This document shows positions 1 to 7,306 of a stretch of 64,000 nucleotides of DNA, piece by piece. Numbering within the stretch: the stretch's first letter is position 1; each line of letters begins with the position of its first letter. The position numbers and the translations under genes are program-made. The notes under the pieces were generated by a model. That model was not told where the DNA came from. It saw nothing but the letters and a program-made list of their open reading frames with translations, and did no database searches. This stretch comes from Oscillospiraceae bacterium (lineage in GTDB: Bacteria > Bacillota > Clostridia > Oscillospirales > Acutalibacteraceae), in assembly GCA_902769255.1 (NCBI GenBank), contig CACXOM010000003.1, forward strand, positions 1 to 64,000. Reading direction: 5' to 3'.

Positions 1-177
1 TTTGTATAGTTGCACAAACACAAAAGTGAAAATACGCCACATATTAGTGAGAATGACTGTAAAATTTTGTCGAATTGTCATAACTTGTCAAATTTTGACG
101 AGAGGGAATTTTAGGATTTATTAATTAGAAAACATAAAAATTTGTTTAATGTTTTTTCAAATGATATAACGAGGTAA

Positions 178-706
178 AGCCATTTACTTGACAAATACAA
201 TAGCAAAACTTATAATAATTATGGGTGGGTTGTTGTTAATAAAGTGTTGACACAAAACGAGTGGTCGCAATATAACAACAAACTAAACGAAGAGTTAAAA
301 AACAAATCAAACAAAAACTTAAAAGGCGAAACTATTATAAGTGTAGGCGAACATTCATCTGATATTACCGCATTGGTATATGTAAAAGGAACGGCAGGCA
401 ACCCTGTTATTACAAAGGTAGTTAGGGTGAATGAGGGCATAAAAGAACAGTATAATATTTCAGTAATTTTAGAGGAGTTGAACGATTATGACCGACAAGG
501 ATATAGAAAAGCGAACGAATATGTCGAGGGCATATATGGACAAAAAATATTCAATGTCTACACGAGCGATAATTTCAAAAATTTTCAAGAATTGCAAAGA
601 GAACAAAAAAGAGGAGTTAGCAGAAAAGATAACGCAAATAATCAATCAAAGCAAGACAGAACAAGAGGCATTGAAGAAAATTCAAGAGTTAGCGAAGCAG
701 GGTTAA
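178..706 (+). pseudogene. Frameshifted C-terminal remnant of a large mobile-element protein
   Basis: No intact start is visible. An open frame begins after the stop at 175-177 and reads HLLDKYNSK, NYGWVVVNK and NPVITKVVRVNE, which resembles the C-terminal tail of the large polyvalent proteins carried by Clostridial conjugative elements and phages (family recognition from memory). From about 488 the natural-looking protein hops frames: MTDKDIEK in the 488 frame, then ANEYVEGIYGQKIFNVYTS in the first frame, then RAIISKIF to the stop at 704-706 in the 488 frame again. Two compensating indels explain this better than two overlapping genes. An ATG at 488 does have an AGAGGAG site at 471-477, so a 72-residue helical peptide from there cannot be excluded. 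The first frame also runs on to 924, but through a terminator and repeat DNA. I infer a dead fragment of an integrated element. Confidence 0.5.
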
Positions 707-725
707 ATAACTCTGCTTTTTCTAT

Positions 726-785
726 TGATATAAAAAACAAAAAGCCAACCTATTTAGGTTGGCTTTTTTGGCAGCGGAATAGGGA
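726..785. repeat. 60-bp direct repeat, copy 1 (terminator plus tRNA-Gln 3' end)
   Basis: This 60-bp stretch is identical to 917-976. It holds the hairpin terminator that follows the tRNA on the minus strand and the last 17 nt or so of tRNA-Gln including CCA. Copy 2 is joined to the whole tRNA; copy 1 breaks off inside the T-arm at 785. This is the kind of tRNA 3'-end duplication left by integrase-type elements, although the copies are only 131 bp apart. Confidence 0.85.
740..769. terminator. Intrinsic terminator, copy 1
   Basis: Perfect stem with arms AAAAGCCAACC and GGTTGGCTTTT around a TATTTA loop, followed by T residues. It would end transcription from the remnant on the plus strand. It is a duplicate of the terminator behind tRNA-Gln. 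Confidence 0.8.
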
Positions 786-916
786 ACGTGTGCTTTGCAC
801 ACTAATCGCTCGTCGACCAAAATCTGCGATTTTGGTACCCTCCTCACGCTCTTCGCTAAAAACAGTTCACCGAACTGTTTTCTTAACGCTTAAGACCCTC
901 ACAGGTTTCGAATCCC
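786..916. repeat. Short non-coding element rich in palindromes between the two direct repeats
   Basis: The 131 bp between the repeat copies has no credible gene but holds several short inverted repeats: GTGTGC-TTT-GCACAC near 789, CAAAATC-TG-CGATTTTG near 820 and AAAACAGTTC-ACC-GAACTGTTTT near 860. It ends in a T-loop-like TTCGAATCCC at 908. The arrangement suggests a small interspersed palindromic element or decayed tRNA tail. I cannot name a family. Confidence 0.5.
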
Positions 917-976
917 TGATATAAAAAACAAAAAGCCAACCTATTTAGGTTGGCTTTTTTGGCAGCGGAATAGGGA
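917..976. repeat. 60-bp direct repeat, copy 2 (native tRNA-Gln end)
   Basis: Identical to 726-785 and continuous with the intact tRNA-Gln at 960-1033, so this is the native copy. The identity stops at 976, inside the T-arm. Confidence 0.85.
931..959 (-). terminator. Terminator of tRNA-Gln
   Basis: GCCAACC/GGTTGGC stem with A and T tracts on both sides, lying directly downstream of the tRNA CCA end on the minus strand. Confidence 0.8.
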
Positions 977-1033
977 TTCGAACCCCAACAAACAGAGTCA
1001 GAGTCTGTCGTGCTACCGTTACACTATTCCGCT
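960..1033 (-). tRNA. tRNA-Gln (anticodon CUG)
   Basis: A 74-nt cloverleaf can be folded by eye on the minus strand. The acceptor stem AGCGGAA/TTCCGCT has 7 pairs, followed by G73 and an encoded CCA. The D-arm is GTGTAACGGTAGCAC. The anticodon stem ACAGA/TCTGT has 5 pairs around the loop CTCTGAC, giving anticodon CTG (Gln, codon CAG). The T-arm TGGGG-TTCGAAT-CCCTA has one G-T pair. It is preceded by a consensus promoter and followed by a hairpin terminator. Part of its 3' end is duplicated at 770-785. Confidence 0.92.
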
Positions 1034-1050
1034 ATATGTGCAACAATACT

Positions 1051-1078
1051 ATTATAACCGATTATTTCAATTTGTCAA
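1051..1078 (-). promoter_or_regulatory. Sigma-A type promoter of tRNA-Gln
   Basis: On the minus strand TTGACA, 16 nt, TATAAT, ending 17 nt before the first base of the tRNA. Near-consensus, as expected for a stable RNA. Confidence 0.8.
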
Positions 1079-1085
1079 GGTTTTT

Positions 1086-1304
1086 TTAGTCGATTTTAAA
1101 ATCATCAGCCGAAAATTTTTCAAGCTCTTTCGGCAATTTCGGCACTCGGCGAAGCGGGTCATATTTAAACCTTCTGCAAGAATATTCGGGCTTAACAATG
1201 CCTTTTCTTTTGCAAAAAATATTCACACCGTCAACCGCTGGTGTGCCTTTTAAGCAATAAGCGCAATTCGGCGTAATATCTTTATTAAACAGTTTTTTAC
1301 CCAT
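1086..1304 (-). CDS. Small conserved cysteine-rich protein, unknown function
   Basis: 72 residues from ATG, with AGGAG a few bases upstream. Four cysteines lie in a CAYC, FCKRKG, YSCRRF pattern (CxxC plus two single Cys), which suggests a small zinc-binding or structural fold. The tail is basic, then acidic (PKELEKFSADDFKID). The type recurs in Clostridia as a hypothetical protein, to my recollection. It stands alone between tRNA-Gln and ylbJ on the same strand. No function can be assigned. Confidence 0.7.
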   Translation of the reverse strand: MGKKLFNKDITPNCAYCLKGTPAVDGVNIFCKRKGIVKPEYSCRRFKYDPLRRVPKLPKELEKFSADDFKID

Positions 1305-1363
1305 TTTTTCCGCTCCTTTTTAGCTTTTTACAAAACAATTTTATCACAAATTTTTATAAAAAT

Positions 1364-2422
1364 CTACATTAATTTTGATTTTGCCGAATGTTTTTGCAAA
1401 AATGAGAGAAAAACTATCGCCAAAAACCAAAGCAATAAAGAAAAATAATAGTTTTGCGATGTGGTTTTTAAACTGACATTAAGGGTGTTTGAAACAGTTG
1501 TCGAAACATTAAAAATTTTGCAGGCTAAAAAGCAGAAAATAAACGAAAAACAAGCACACAAAAACCTTGTTGCGATGATTTTTAAAATCGGCGGGCGATT
1601 GTTTTTTAACAGCGCCGAAATTTGAAAAATCACCGAAAGTCCGCCAAAACCTATAACTGCGCAAACAAAAGGCAGGGCGACTTTTGCGCAAAAAAGCTCA
1701 AAAACGCCGTTTGTAACCTCTAAAAATCCAACAATTGCTAAAAATGCCGTTTTATTGGCGCAAACAAGCGTTAAAACATTAACTATCGCCGAAAAAATAA
1801 TTGTAAAAGCGCAAATTGAAATTACAGAAGAAGTTGCGTTTGAAACGGCAAAAACAGTACTGTCAGACAATGCGTTTAATCGTGAATTATATTTCGTTTT
1901 TTCATTATCGTTTTCAAAAAACCTTGTTACAATCAAGGCGGTTACAATGCAGGCAAAAAGATTTGAAAAAAACAAAATTTTCCCGATTTTGATTGAATTA
2001 AAAATGTTTACGCCGACTGCAAGCAACACAAAAGCGGGCCCTGCCGAACAGCAAATAAGCGCAATTTTGTTGCGCTCGTTTACGCTGATTTTTCCGCTTT
2101 CGTAAATAGAATTTGCGAGTGTCGCGCCGACAGGGTAACCCGAAATCATACTAAGTAGAAAAATTGGAATAAAATAACCGCAAAGGTGAAAATGCTTTTT
2201 TGAAAAATTCTCAAGCCGCTTTGCAAAAACCTCTAAAACACCGCAAAACGACAAAAACGAAGTTAAGCAAAGAATAGGAAAAAGCGACGGAATTATAACC
2301 GCTCCGCAAAGATATAATCCGCTTGAAACGCCTTTTAAAACGCAGTTGTAGCAAGAAAAAATTGTTATTAAACAGATTAAAAATATTAGGAAAATTGACG
2401 CTATTTTTACTCTTTTTTTCAA
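1364..2422 (-). CDS. ylbJ: Sporulation integral membrane protein YlbJ
   Basis: A 352-residue polytopic membrane protein with 8 or more hydrophobic segments. The N-terminal lysines followed by a helix, the SGYPVGA motif about 100 residues in, and the ALICCSAGPAF segment match the nucleoside-recognition (Gate) fold of YlbJ, a mother-cell protein needed for spore cortex formation in Bacillus. The frame is open for another 96 codons upstream, but AAAGGAG lies 8 nt before a TTG at 2420-2422, and the upstream part overlaps the divergent yqfC gene, so I start at TTG. B. subtilis YlbJ is slightly longer (about 408 residues). The divergent neighbour yqfC is also a sporulation gene. Confidence 0.83.
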   Translation of the reverse strand: MKKRVKIASIFLIFLICLITIFSCYNCVLKGVSSGLYLCGAVIIPSLFPILCLTSFLSFCGVLEVFAKRLENFSKKHFHLCGYFIPIFLLSMISGYPVGATLANSIYESGKISVNERNKIALICCSAGPAFVLLAVGVNIFNSIKIGKILFFSNLFACIVTALIVTRFFENDNEKTKYNSRLNALSDSTVFAVSNATSSVISICAFTIIFSAIVNVLTLVCANKTAFLAIVGFLEVTNGVFELFCAKVALPFVCAVIGFGGLSVIFQISALLKNNRPPILKIIATRFLCACFSFIFCFLACKIFNVSTTVSNTLNVSLKTTSQNYYFSLLLWFLAIVFLSFLQKHSAKSKLM

Positions 2423-2495
2423 AATTAAAACTCCTTTTTGCATTAAAACAAGCCAAATTTGCATAAATTTTATTAAAATTAAAGAGGGTGAGAAT

Positions 2496-2768
2496 TTGGC
2501 TAATGTTAAAAACAAACTGAACAAAATTAACAAATATTTTGAACTGCCCGAAGGCCTTGCCACAGGCGGAATTTGTATTGAACTTATGTCGAACAAACAG
2601 GCGATTTTAGACGGCAAATGCAGCGTTTTGCAGTACAGCGATACGCAAATTAAAATCAACACAGGTAACTCAACTGTTGAATTTTTTGGCAAAAATTTAT
2701 GTCTTGACACGCTTAATAAAGAGGGGGCGCAAATCGGCGGAACAATTCAAAAAATCGAATTTTTATAA
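2496..2768 (+). CDS. yqfC: YqfC-family sporulation protein
   Basis: 90 residues. The body, with GGICIELMSNKQAIL early and a V/I-rich beta pattern ending GGTIQKIEFL, fits YqfC, a small YabP/YqfC-family protein expressed in the mother cell under sigma-E in Bacillus. The start is TTG at 2496, behind AGAGGGTGAG. yqfD follows after 2 nt (or 14 nt from its likely ATG), and the yqfC-yqfD-phoH order is the classical one. I found no strong sigma-A promoter in the 70-bp gap shared with ylbJ, which would suit sporulation-specific control. Confidence 0.83.
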   Translation: MANVKNKLNKINKYFELPEGLATGGICIELMSNKQAILDGKCSVLQYSDTQIKINTGNSTVEFFGKNLCLDTLNKEGAQIGGTIQKIEFL

Positions 2769-2782
2769 AGGTGGTACAATAT

Positions 2783-3952
2783 ATGTTTATGCTGAAAAGT
2801 TTCAGATACATAACCGGTTATGTGAAATTTTCGGGAAAAGGCACATTTCCTGAAAGATTTTTAAATCTTTGCGCTAATAACAATATTTTGGTTTGGTCGC
2901 CAAAGGTAAAATACGGCGAAATAAGCGGTTTTATGCACATTAACGACTACAAAAACATAAGAAAAATTGCAAAAAAATCTTGTATGCGACTAAAAATTGA
3001 AAAGCGCAGGGGAGCGCCTTTTTTGATAAATCGCTATAAAAAGCGTTACGGAATACCAATAGGCTTTGCGCTGTTTTTCTTTGTTTTAGTATATTTATCG
3101 GGCTTTTGCCTTAACATTACAGTTACGGGAGATGTTGTAAAAACCGAAAAAGTTGAAAATGCGCTTGCCGATTCGGGCATATATTTGGGCAGGCGAATAA
3201 GTGATATTGATTCAGATGTTGCAAGACAGCGTTTTTTGATAAAAAATAAAGATTTTTCTTATGCTGCGATTAATATAAAAGGCTCACACATTGCGGTTGA
3301 ACTTGTAAAAACCGATAAAAAGAAAATGAAAAACACTTCAAAATTTCCTTGCAATGTTACAGCGAAAACCGCAGGCGAAATTTTGAAAATTAAAGCATAT
3401 GAGGGTAAAATTTCGGTAAAGATAGGCGAGGCGGTAGCGCCGGGTGATTTGCTGGTTTCGGGAGTGATTGAACTTACCGATAAAACGACAAAATTTGTTC
3501 ACGCCGAAGCCGAGGTTATAGCGCTGACAAGGCATAAGTTAGAGGTTTTTGCGCCGTTTAAATCTAAACAAAGGTTAAAAGAGGGCAAAAAAATTTCTCG
3601 TTCGGTTTTAAAAATCGCAAACATTAATATTCCGCTTTTTTTAGGCGAAGTTAAAAAGCCTTATGAAACTAAAAAAAGCGTAAAAAAATACAAAATCGGC
3701 TCTTGCGAGATGCCTTTGAAGATTATTAAAGTTGATTTTACAAAGGTAAAATATAAAAAAGTTTTGCTAAATAAAAACAGCGCAAAAATTCTCGCTAAAC
3801 AAAAAATGAACGAATTAAAGAAGAAAAAACTGAAAAATAGCGTAAAATCATCGCAAAAAGGCAAGTTTAGGGTTACAAAAAAGGGCGTTTTTTACTCAAA
3901 AGTATATTTTTGCGAAGAAAATATCGCAAAATCAAAAAAAATCTTAAAATGA
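2783..3952 (+). CDS. yqfD: Sporulation protein YqfD
   Basis: About 389 residues. Residues 1-90 form a basic soluble region, one strong transmembrane helix follows (GIPIGFALFFFVLVYLSGF), and then comes a long lysine-rich extracytoplasmic domain with a barrel-sandwich-like stretch (EGKISVKIGEAVAPGDLLVSG). This is the layout of YqfD, a sigma-E dependent stage IV protein in Bacillus. GTG at 2771 is in frame but sits inside the AAGGTGG ribosome site, so ATG 2783 is the better start. The C-terminal third is unusually Lys-rich. Confidence 0.83.
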   Translation: MFMLKSFRYITGYVKFSGKGTFPERFLNLCANNNILVWSPKVKYGEISGFMHINDYKNIRKIAKKSCMRLKIEKRRGAPFLINRYKKRYGIPIGFALFFFVLVYLSGFCLNITVTGDVVKTEKVENALADSGIYLGRRISDIDSDVARQRFLIKNKDFSYAAINIKGSHIAVELVKTDKKKMKNTSKFPCNVTAKTAGEILKIKAYEGKISVKIGEAVAPGDLLVSGVIELTDKTTKFVHAEAEVIALTRHKLEVFAPFKSKQRLKEGKKISRSVLKIANINIPLFLGEVKKPYETKKSVKKYKIGSCEMPLKIIKVDFTKVKYKKVLLNKNSAKILAKQKMNELKKKKLKNSVKSSQKGKFRVTKKGVFYSKVYFCEENIAKSKKILK

Positions 3953-3954
3953 TG

Positions 3955-3983
3955 ATGACAAATTAAAAAAAATATGTTATACT
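3955..3983 (+). promoter_or_regulatory. Putative sigma-A promoter before phoH
   Basis: ATGACA, 17 nt, TATACT, about 36 nt upstream of the phoH start and just after yqfD ends. It would let phoH and downstream genes be expressed in vegetative cells independently of yqfCD. Confidence 0.5.
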
Positions 3984-4018
3984 ATAACTGTAATTATAAT
4001 ATTAATTGAGGTAAAAAA

Positions 4019-4999
4019 TTGACTGAAAAAACATTAACTTTAACGCAATTGGAACTTGTAAGCCAACTTTTCGGCAGTTACGATGAAAATATAAGAATTA
4101 TTGAAAAAGAATACAATGTCGGTGTGTCTTACCGTGACTCGAAATTGAAAATTTCGGGTGAGCAAAAAGATACCGCCAACGCCGAAAAAGCGATAAAATC
4201 TATGCTTGTTTTGCTTTCAAAAGGCGAAACGCTAAACGAACAAAATATTGCTTATGTAATTTCGCTTGTAAATGACGGCGAGGATTCGTTTGTAGAAGAA
4301 CTTACCGATTCCGATTTAATTGCAGTTACCGTTAGCGGTAAACCTGTTAAGCCGAAAACGCTCGGTCAGAAGAAATATGTCAAAGCAATTGAGGAAAACA
4401 CAATTGTAATTGGTGTAGGACCTGCTGGAACAGGTAAAACCTATCTTGCAGTTGCCGAAGCGGTAAAAGCGTTTAAAGCGAAAGAGATTACAAGAATAAT
4501 TTTAACTCGCCCCGCTGTTGAAGCAGGCGAAAAGTTAGGCTTTTTGCCGGGTGATTTACAACAAAAAGTTGACCCTTATTTGCGACCGCTTTATGATGCG
4601 CTGTTTGATATGTTCGGCGCTGAAACATTTACAAAACTTCACGAAAAAGGCGCAATTGAGGTAGCCCCCCTCGCATACATGCGCGGAAGAACTCTTGACG
4701 ATTCGTTTATTATTCTTGATGAGGCTCAAAACACAACAAAAGAGCAAATGAAAATGTTTTTAACAAGACTCGGTTTTAACTCAAAAATGATTGTAACAGG
4801 CGATAACACTCAGGTTGACTTGCCTGACGGCAAAACTTCGGGCTTGTCTGACGCAATCAGAGTTTTAAAGAATCTTGATGATATAAAAGTTATCAAACTC
4901 AGCGAAAAAGATGTTGTAAGGCACAAACTGGTTCAATCAATCGTAAAGGCATACGAAAAATCCGAAAATGAAAAATTAAAGAGAAATTATAAAAAATAA
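4019..4999 (+). CDS. phoH: PhoH-like ATPase
   Basis: 326 residues. An N-terminal small RNA-binding-type region (1-110) precedes an ATPase domain with Walker A GPAGTGKT at about 134-141, FIILDEAQN as Walker B, and MIVTGDNTQVDLP (sensor-like). This is the usual PhoH/YbeZ size. The cytoplasmic family is linked to RNA metabolism and is a partner of YbeY, whose gene follows after 18 nt. The start is TTG at 4019 behind TTGAGGT, with no better ATG. Confidence 0.92.
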   Translation: MTEKTLTLTQLELVSQLFGSYDENIRIIEKEYNVGVSYRDSKLKISGEQKDTANAEKAIKSMLVLLSKGETLNEQNIAYVISLVNDGEDSFVEELTDSDLIAVTVSGKPVKPKTLGQKKYVKAIEENTIVIGVGPAGTGKTYLAVAEAVKAFKAKEITRIILTRPAVEAGEKLGFLPGDLQQKVDPYLRPLYDALFDMFGAETFTKLHEKGAIEVAPLAYMRGRTLDDSFIILDEAQNTTKEQMKMFLTRLGFNSKMIVTGDNTQVDLPDGKTSGLSDAIRVLKNLDDIKVIKLSEKDVVRHKLVQSIVKAYEKSENEKLKRNYKK

Positions 5000-5017
5000 G
5001 AAAGGAAGATTTTAAAA

Positions 5018-5503
5018 ATGGATAAAGTAAAAGTGGTAATCATTAACGACCAGAAAGCAGTAAAAATCCCTACGGGTATCAGAATTTTATTGCGCAGATG
5101 TTGCAATGCCGTTATTAAACTTGAGCAACTTAACGGTGAATACGAGGTAAACATTACTTTTGTTGATAATGAAAAAATCAAAGAGTTGAATAAAAAATAT
5201 AGAAATATCGATAAGGTAACTGATGTTTTGTCTTTCCCAATGGGCAATAACGGCGAATACCCGACTAATCCCGAAACAGGTTATAAAATTCTCGGTGATG
5301 TTGTTATTTCAGTTGAAAGAGCAGTTTTTCAGGCTGAAGAATATGACCACACCCTTCGCAGGGAGTTAGGTTTCCTTACCGCTCATTCTGTTTTGCACCT
5401 GCTCGGTTATGACCATGTAAACGGCGGAATTGAGGCTTCAAAAATGAGAGAGCGTGAAGAAGAGGTTATGACTTTAATCGGACAACCTCGTGATTTAAAA
5501 TAA
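5018..5503 (+). CDS. ybeY: Endoribonuclease YbeY
   Basis: 161 residues. The metal-binding signature HSVLHLLGYDH (H-x3-H-x5-H) near the C-terminus defines the YbeY family, a single-strand endoribonuclease acting in 16S rRNA 3' maturation and ribosome quality control. DVLSFPM in the middle is also typical. ATG start with AGAAAGGAAG upstream. It sits between phoH and era, and its stop is 3 nt before era, so the three are probably co-transcribed. Confidence 0.94.
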   Translation: MDKVKVVIINDQKAVKIPTGIRILLRRCCNAVIKLEQLNGEYEVNITFVDNEKIKELNKKYRNIDKVTDVLSFPMGNNGEYPTNPETGYKILGDVVISVERAVFQAEEYDHTLRRELGFLTAHSVLHLLGYDHVNGGIEASKMREREEEVMTLIGQPRDLK

Positions 5504-5505
5504 TT

Positions 5506-6408
5506 ATGAGCAATAATGTAAAAACAACTTCGGCGTTTATTGCAATTGTAGGCAAGCCGAATGTCGGCAAATCTACAATTTTGAATAAAATTATCGGTCA
5601 AAAAGTGGCAATTGTTTCTGATAAACCGCAAACAACCAGAACCAAAATTTCGGGCATTGTAACCCAAAATGAAATGCAGTTGGTATTTATTGATACACCA
5701 GGCTTACATAAACCTAAAAATAGATTAGGCGAATATATGGTAAAAGCGGTAGGTGACGGCATGGAAGATGTTGACTGCTGTCTTTTGGTTGTTGAAGCTG
5801 ACAAAAAAATTACCCCTGCCGAAATCGATTTAATTGAAAAGTTTAAACAAAGAAAATTAAAAGCGGTTTTGGCAATTAATAAAATTGATTTACTCGAAGA
5901 TAAAGAGGAACTTTTTGAAATTATCAAAAGTTATACCGAACTTTTTGATTTTTCGGCGGTTGTTCCAATAAGCGCAAAATTTAACGAGGGAACGAATGAT
6001 TTGTTTTCTGAACTTAAAAAATTTGCCGTTCCTTCGGTACATTATTTTGACGATAATTCTTTTACCGACCAACCCGAAAGAGTTATTGCCGCCGAAATGA
6101 TAAGAGAAAAACTTTTGCGCTCGCTCGAAAAGGAAATACCTCACGGTATTGCGGTTGATATTGAGCGTTTTGCTGAACGCCAAAACGCCGATATTCTTGA
6201 TATTGATGCAGTTATTTTTTGCGAAAAGCAAAGCCACAAAGGCATTGTAATTGGCAAAGGCGGCGCTATGCTTAAAAAAATAGGCAGTAGTGCAAGGCAT
6301 GACCTTGAAAACTTTTTTGAAATAAAAGTTAATTTAAAACTTTGGGTAAAAGTTAAAGATAATTGGCGAACTCAAAACACGGTTATTCACAGTTTGGGTT
6401 TGGATTAA
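5506..6408 (+). CDS. era: GTPase Era
   Basis: 300 residues. G1 GKPNVGKS, G3 DTPG and G4 NKID define the GTPase domain, followed by a C-terminal KH domain containing VIGKGGAMLKKIG that binds the 3' end of 16S rRNA. This is normal length for Era, which assists 30S subunit assembly. The gene starts 3 nt after ybeY without its own strong ribosome site, implying translational coupling. Confidence 0.95.
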   Translation: MSNNVKTTSAFIAIVGKPNVGKSTILNKIIGQKVAIVSDKPQTTRTKISGIVTQNEMQLVFIDTPGLHKPKNRLGEYMVKAVGDGMEDVDCCLLVVEADKKITPAEIDLIEKFKQRKLKAVLAINKIDLLEDKEELFEIIKSYTELFDFSAVVPISAKFNEGTNDLFSELKKFAVPSVHYFDDNSFTDQPERVIAAEMIREKLLRSLEKEIPHGIAVDIERFAERQNADILDIDAVIFCEKQSHKGIVIGKGGAMLKKIGSSARHDLENFFEIKVNLKLWVKVKDNWRTQNTVIHSLGLD

Positions 6409-6463
6409 TTTACTACTTATTTTTTTGATAATCGCTTCGTAAAATAATAACGGAGTGATTAAA

Positions 6464-6616
6464 ATGCAAGATTATTGGAATTTGTTTTCAAAAAGCGGAA
6501 AAGTTGAAGATTATTTAAAATTCAAAGGCGTTTTAGGAGAGGAGCGAAAAAACTCAAATGAGCCTGAACAATACTACGGGGTTGATAATAAAGGAACAGA
6601 AAGTCGGCGAGAATGA
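6464..6616 (+). CDS. YqzL-like small protein
   Basis: 50 residues from ATG with CGGAGTG upstream. It begins MQDYWNLFSKSGKVEDYLKF, which fits the YqzL family (about 47 residues), found next to era/recO in Firmicutes. The function is unknown. Its 3' end overlaps the start of recO by 59 nt, and the ribosome site of recO (AGGAGAGGAG, 6537-6546) lies within this gene, so the two are probably coupled. Confidence 0.72.
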   Translation: MQDYWNLFSKSGKVEDYLKFKGVLGEERKNSNEPEQYYGVDNKGTESRRE

Positions 6617-7298
6617 CCGACTTGTTACAATCCTGACTGCTGATTTAGGGCTTATTCGTGCTTTTGTTCCGGGCGCTTTGAAATTAAAGTCAAAAAACAT
6701 TGCCGCAACTTCTTTGCTTTCTTTTTCCGATTTGGAAATTTACCAGTCGAGAGATACATATAAAGTGAATTCTGCCCGTTCAAAAGAGATTTTTTTCGGG
6801 CTTAGAAATGATATTGCTTCGCTTTCGCTTGCAGGCTATTTTTGCGAATTATTGCTTAATTTAGCGCCTGTTTTCGAGCCTGCTGAAGAATATCTTAAAT
6901 TAACATTAAACTGCCTTTATCTTTTGTGTGAGAACAAGAAATCAAAAGAGTTTATAAAGGCGGTTTTTGAACTTAAAATCGCAAAATTTTCGGGTTATTG
7001 TCCTGATTTAATTGCTTGCGCTAAATGCAAAGAAGAGAATTTAGAAAATGTCGGTTTTGATGTTTTAAACGGCGTTGTTTTTTGCGAAAAGTGTAAAAAT
7101 GACAGCCATATTTCTCTTACAAACAGCGTTTTTGCCGCAATGCGACATATAATTTATTCTGACAATAAAAAGGCGTTTTCGTTTAAAATAAACGAGCAAA
7201 GCGAGCATTTGTTGGCAGAAATAAGCGAAAAATTTATTATTTCGCAAACCGAAAAAAACTATAAAACACTTGATTTTTACAAACAAATGAGGAATTAA
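6558..7298 (+). CDS. recO: DNA repair protein RecO
   Basis: 246 residues. An N-terminal OB-fold (TTGLIIKEQKVGENDRLVTI) is followed by a helical region and a zinc-binding CAKCK...FCEKC cluster near residue 155. This is the typical RecO layout; the protein loads RecA with RecR in gap repair and anneals single strands. The ATG at 6558 is preceded by a strong ribosome site within yqzL. mutS2 begins 8 nt after the stop. Confidence 0.92.
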   Translation: MSLNNTTGLIIKEQKVGENDRLVTILTADLGLIRAFVPGALKLKSKNIAATSLLSFSDLEIYQSRDTYKVNSARSKEIFFGLRNDIASLSLAGYFCELLLNLAPVFEPAEEYLKLTLNCLYLLCENKKSKEFIKAVFELKIAKFSGYCPDLIACAKCKEENLENVGFDVLNGVVFCEKCKNDSHISLTNSVFAAMRHIIYSDNKKAFSFKINEQSEHLLAEISEKFIISQTEKNYKTLDFYKQMRN

Positions 7299-7306
7299 AT
7301 TTAGCA

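Noticed and set aside
244-924. A single 226-residue protein starting at GTG 244
   Set aside because: Beyond 706 the frame runs through a terminator hairpin and the tRNA-end repeat, and before it the plausible protein changes frame twice.
1755-2105. 116-residue plus-strand frame inside ylbJ
   Set aside because: Antisense shadow of a membrane protein gene, with no ribosome site and no recognisable domain.
2423-2710. 96 extra N-terminal residues for YlbJ
   Set aside because: They overlap divergent yqfC, have no ribosome site, and YlbJ homologs begin near the TTG at 2422.
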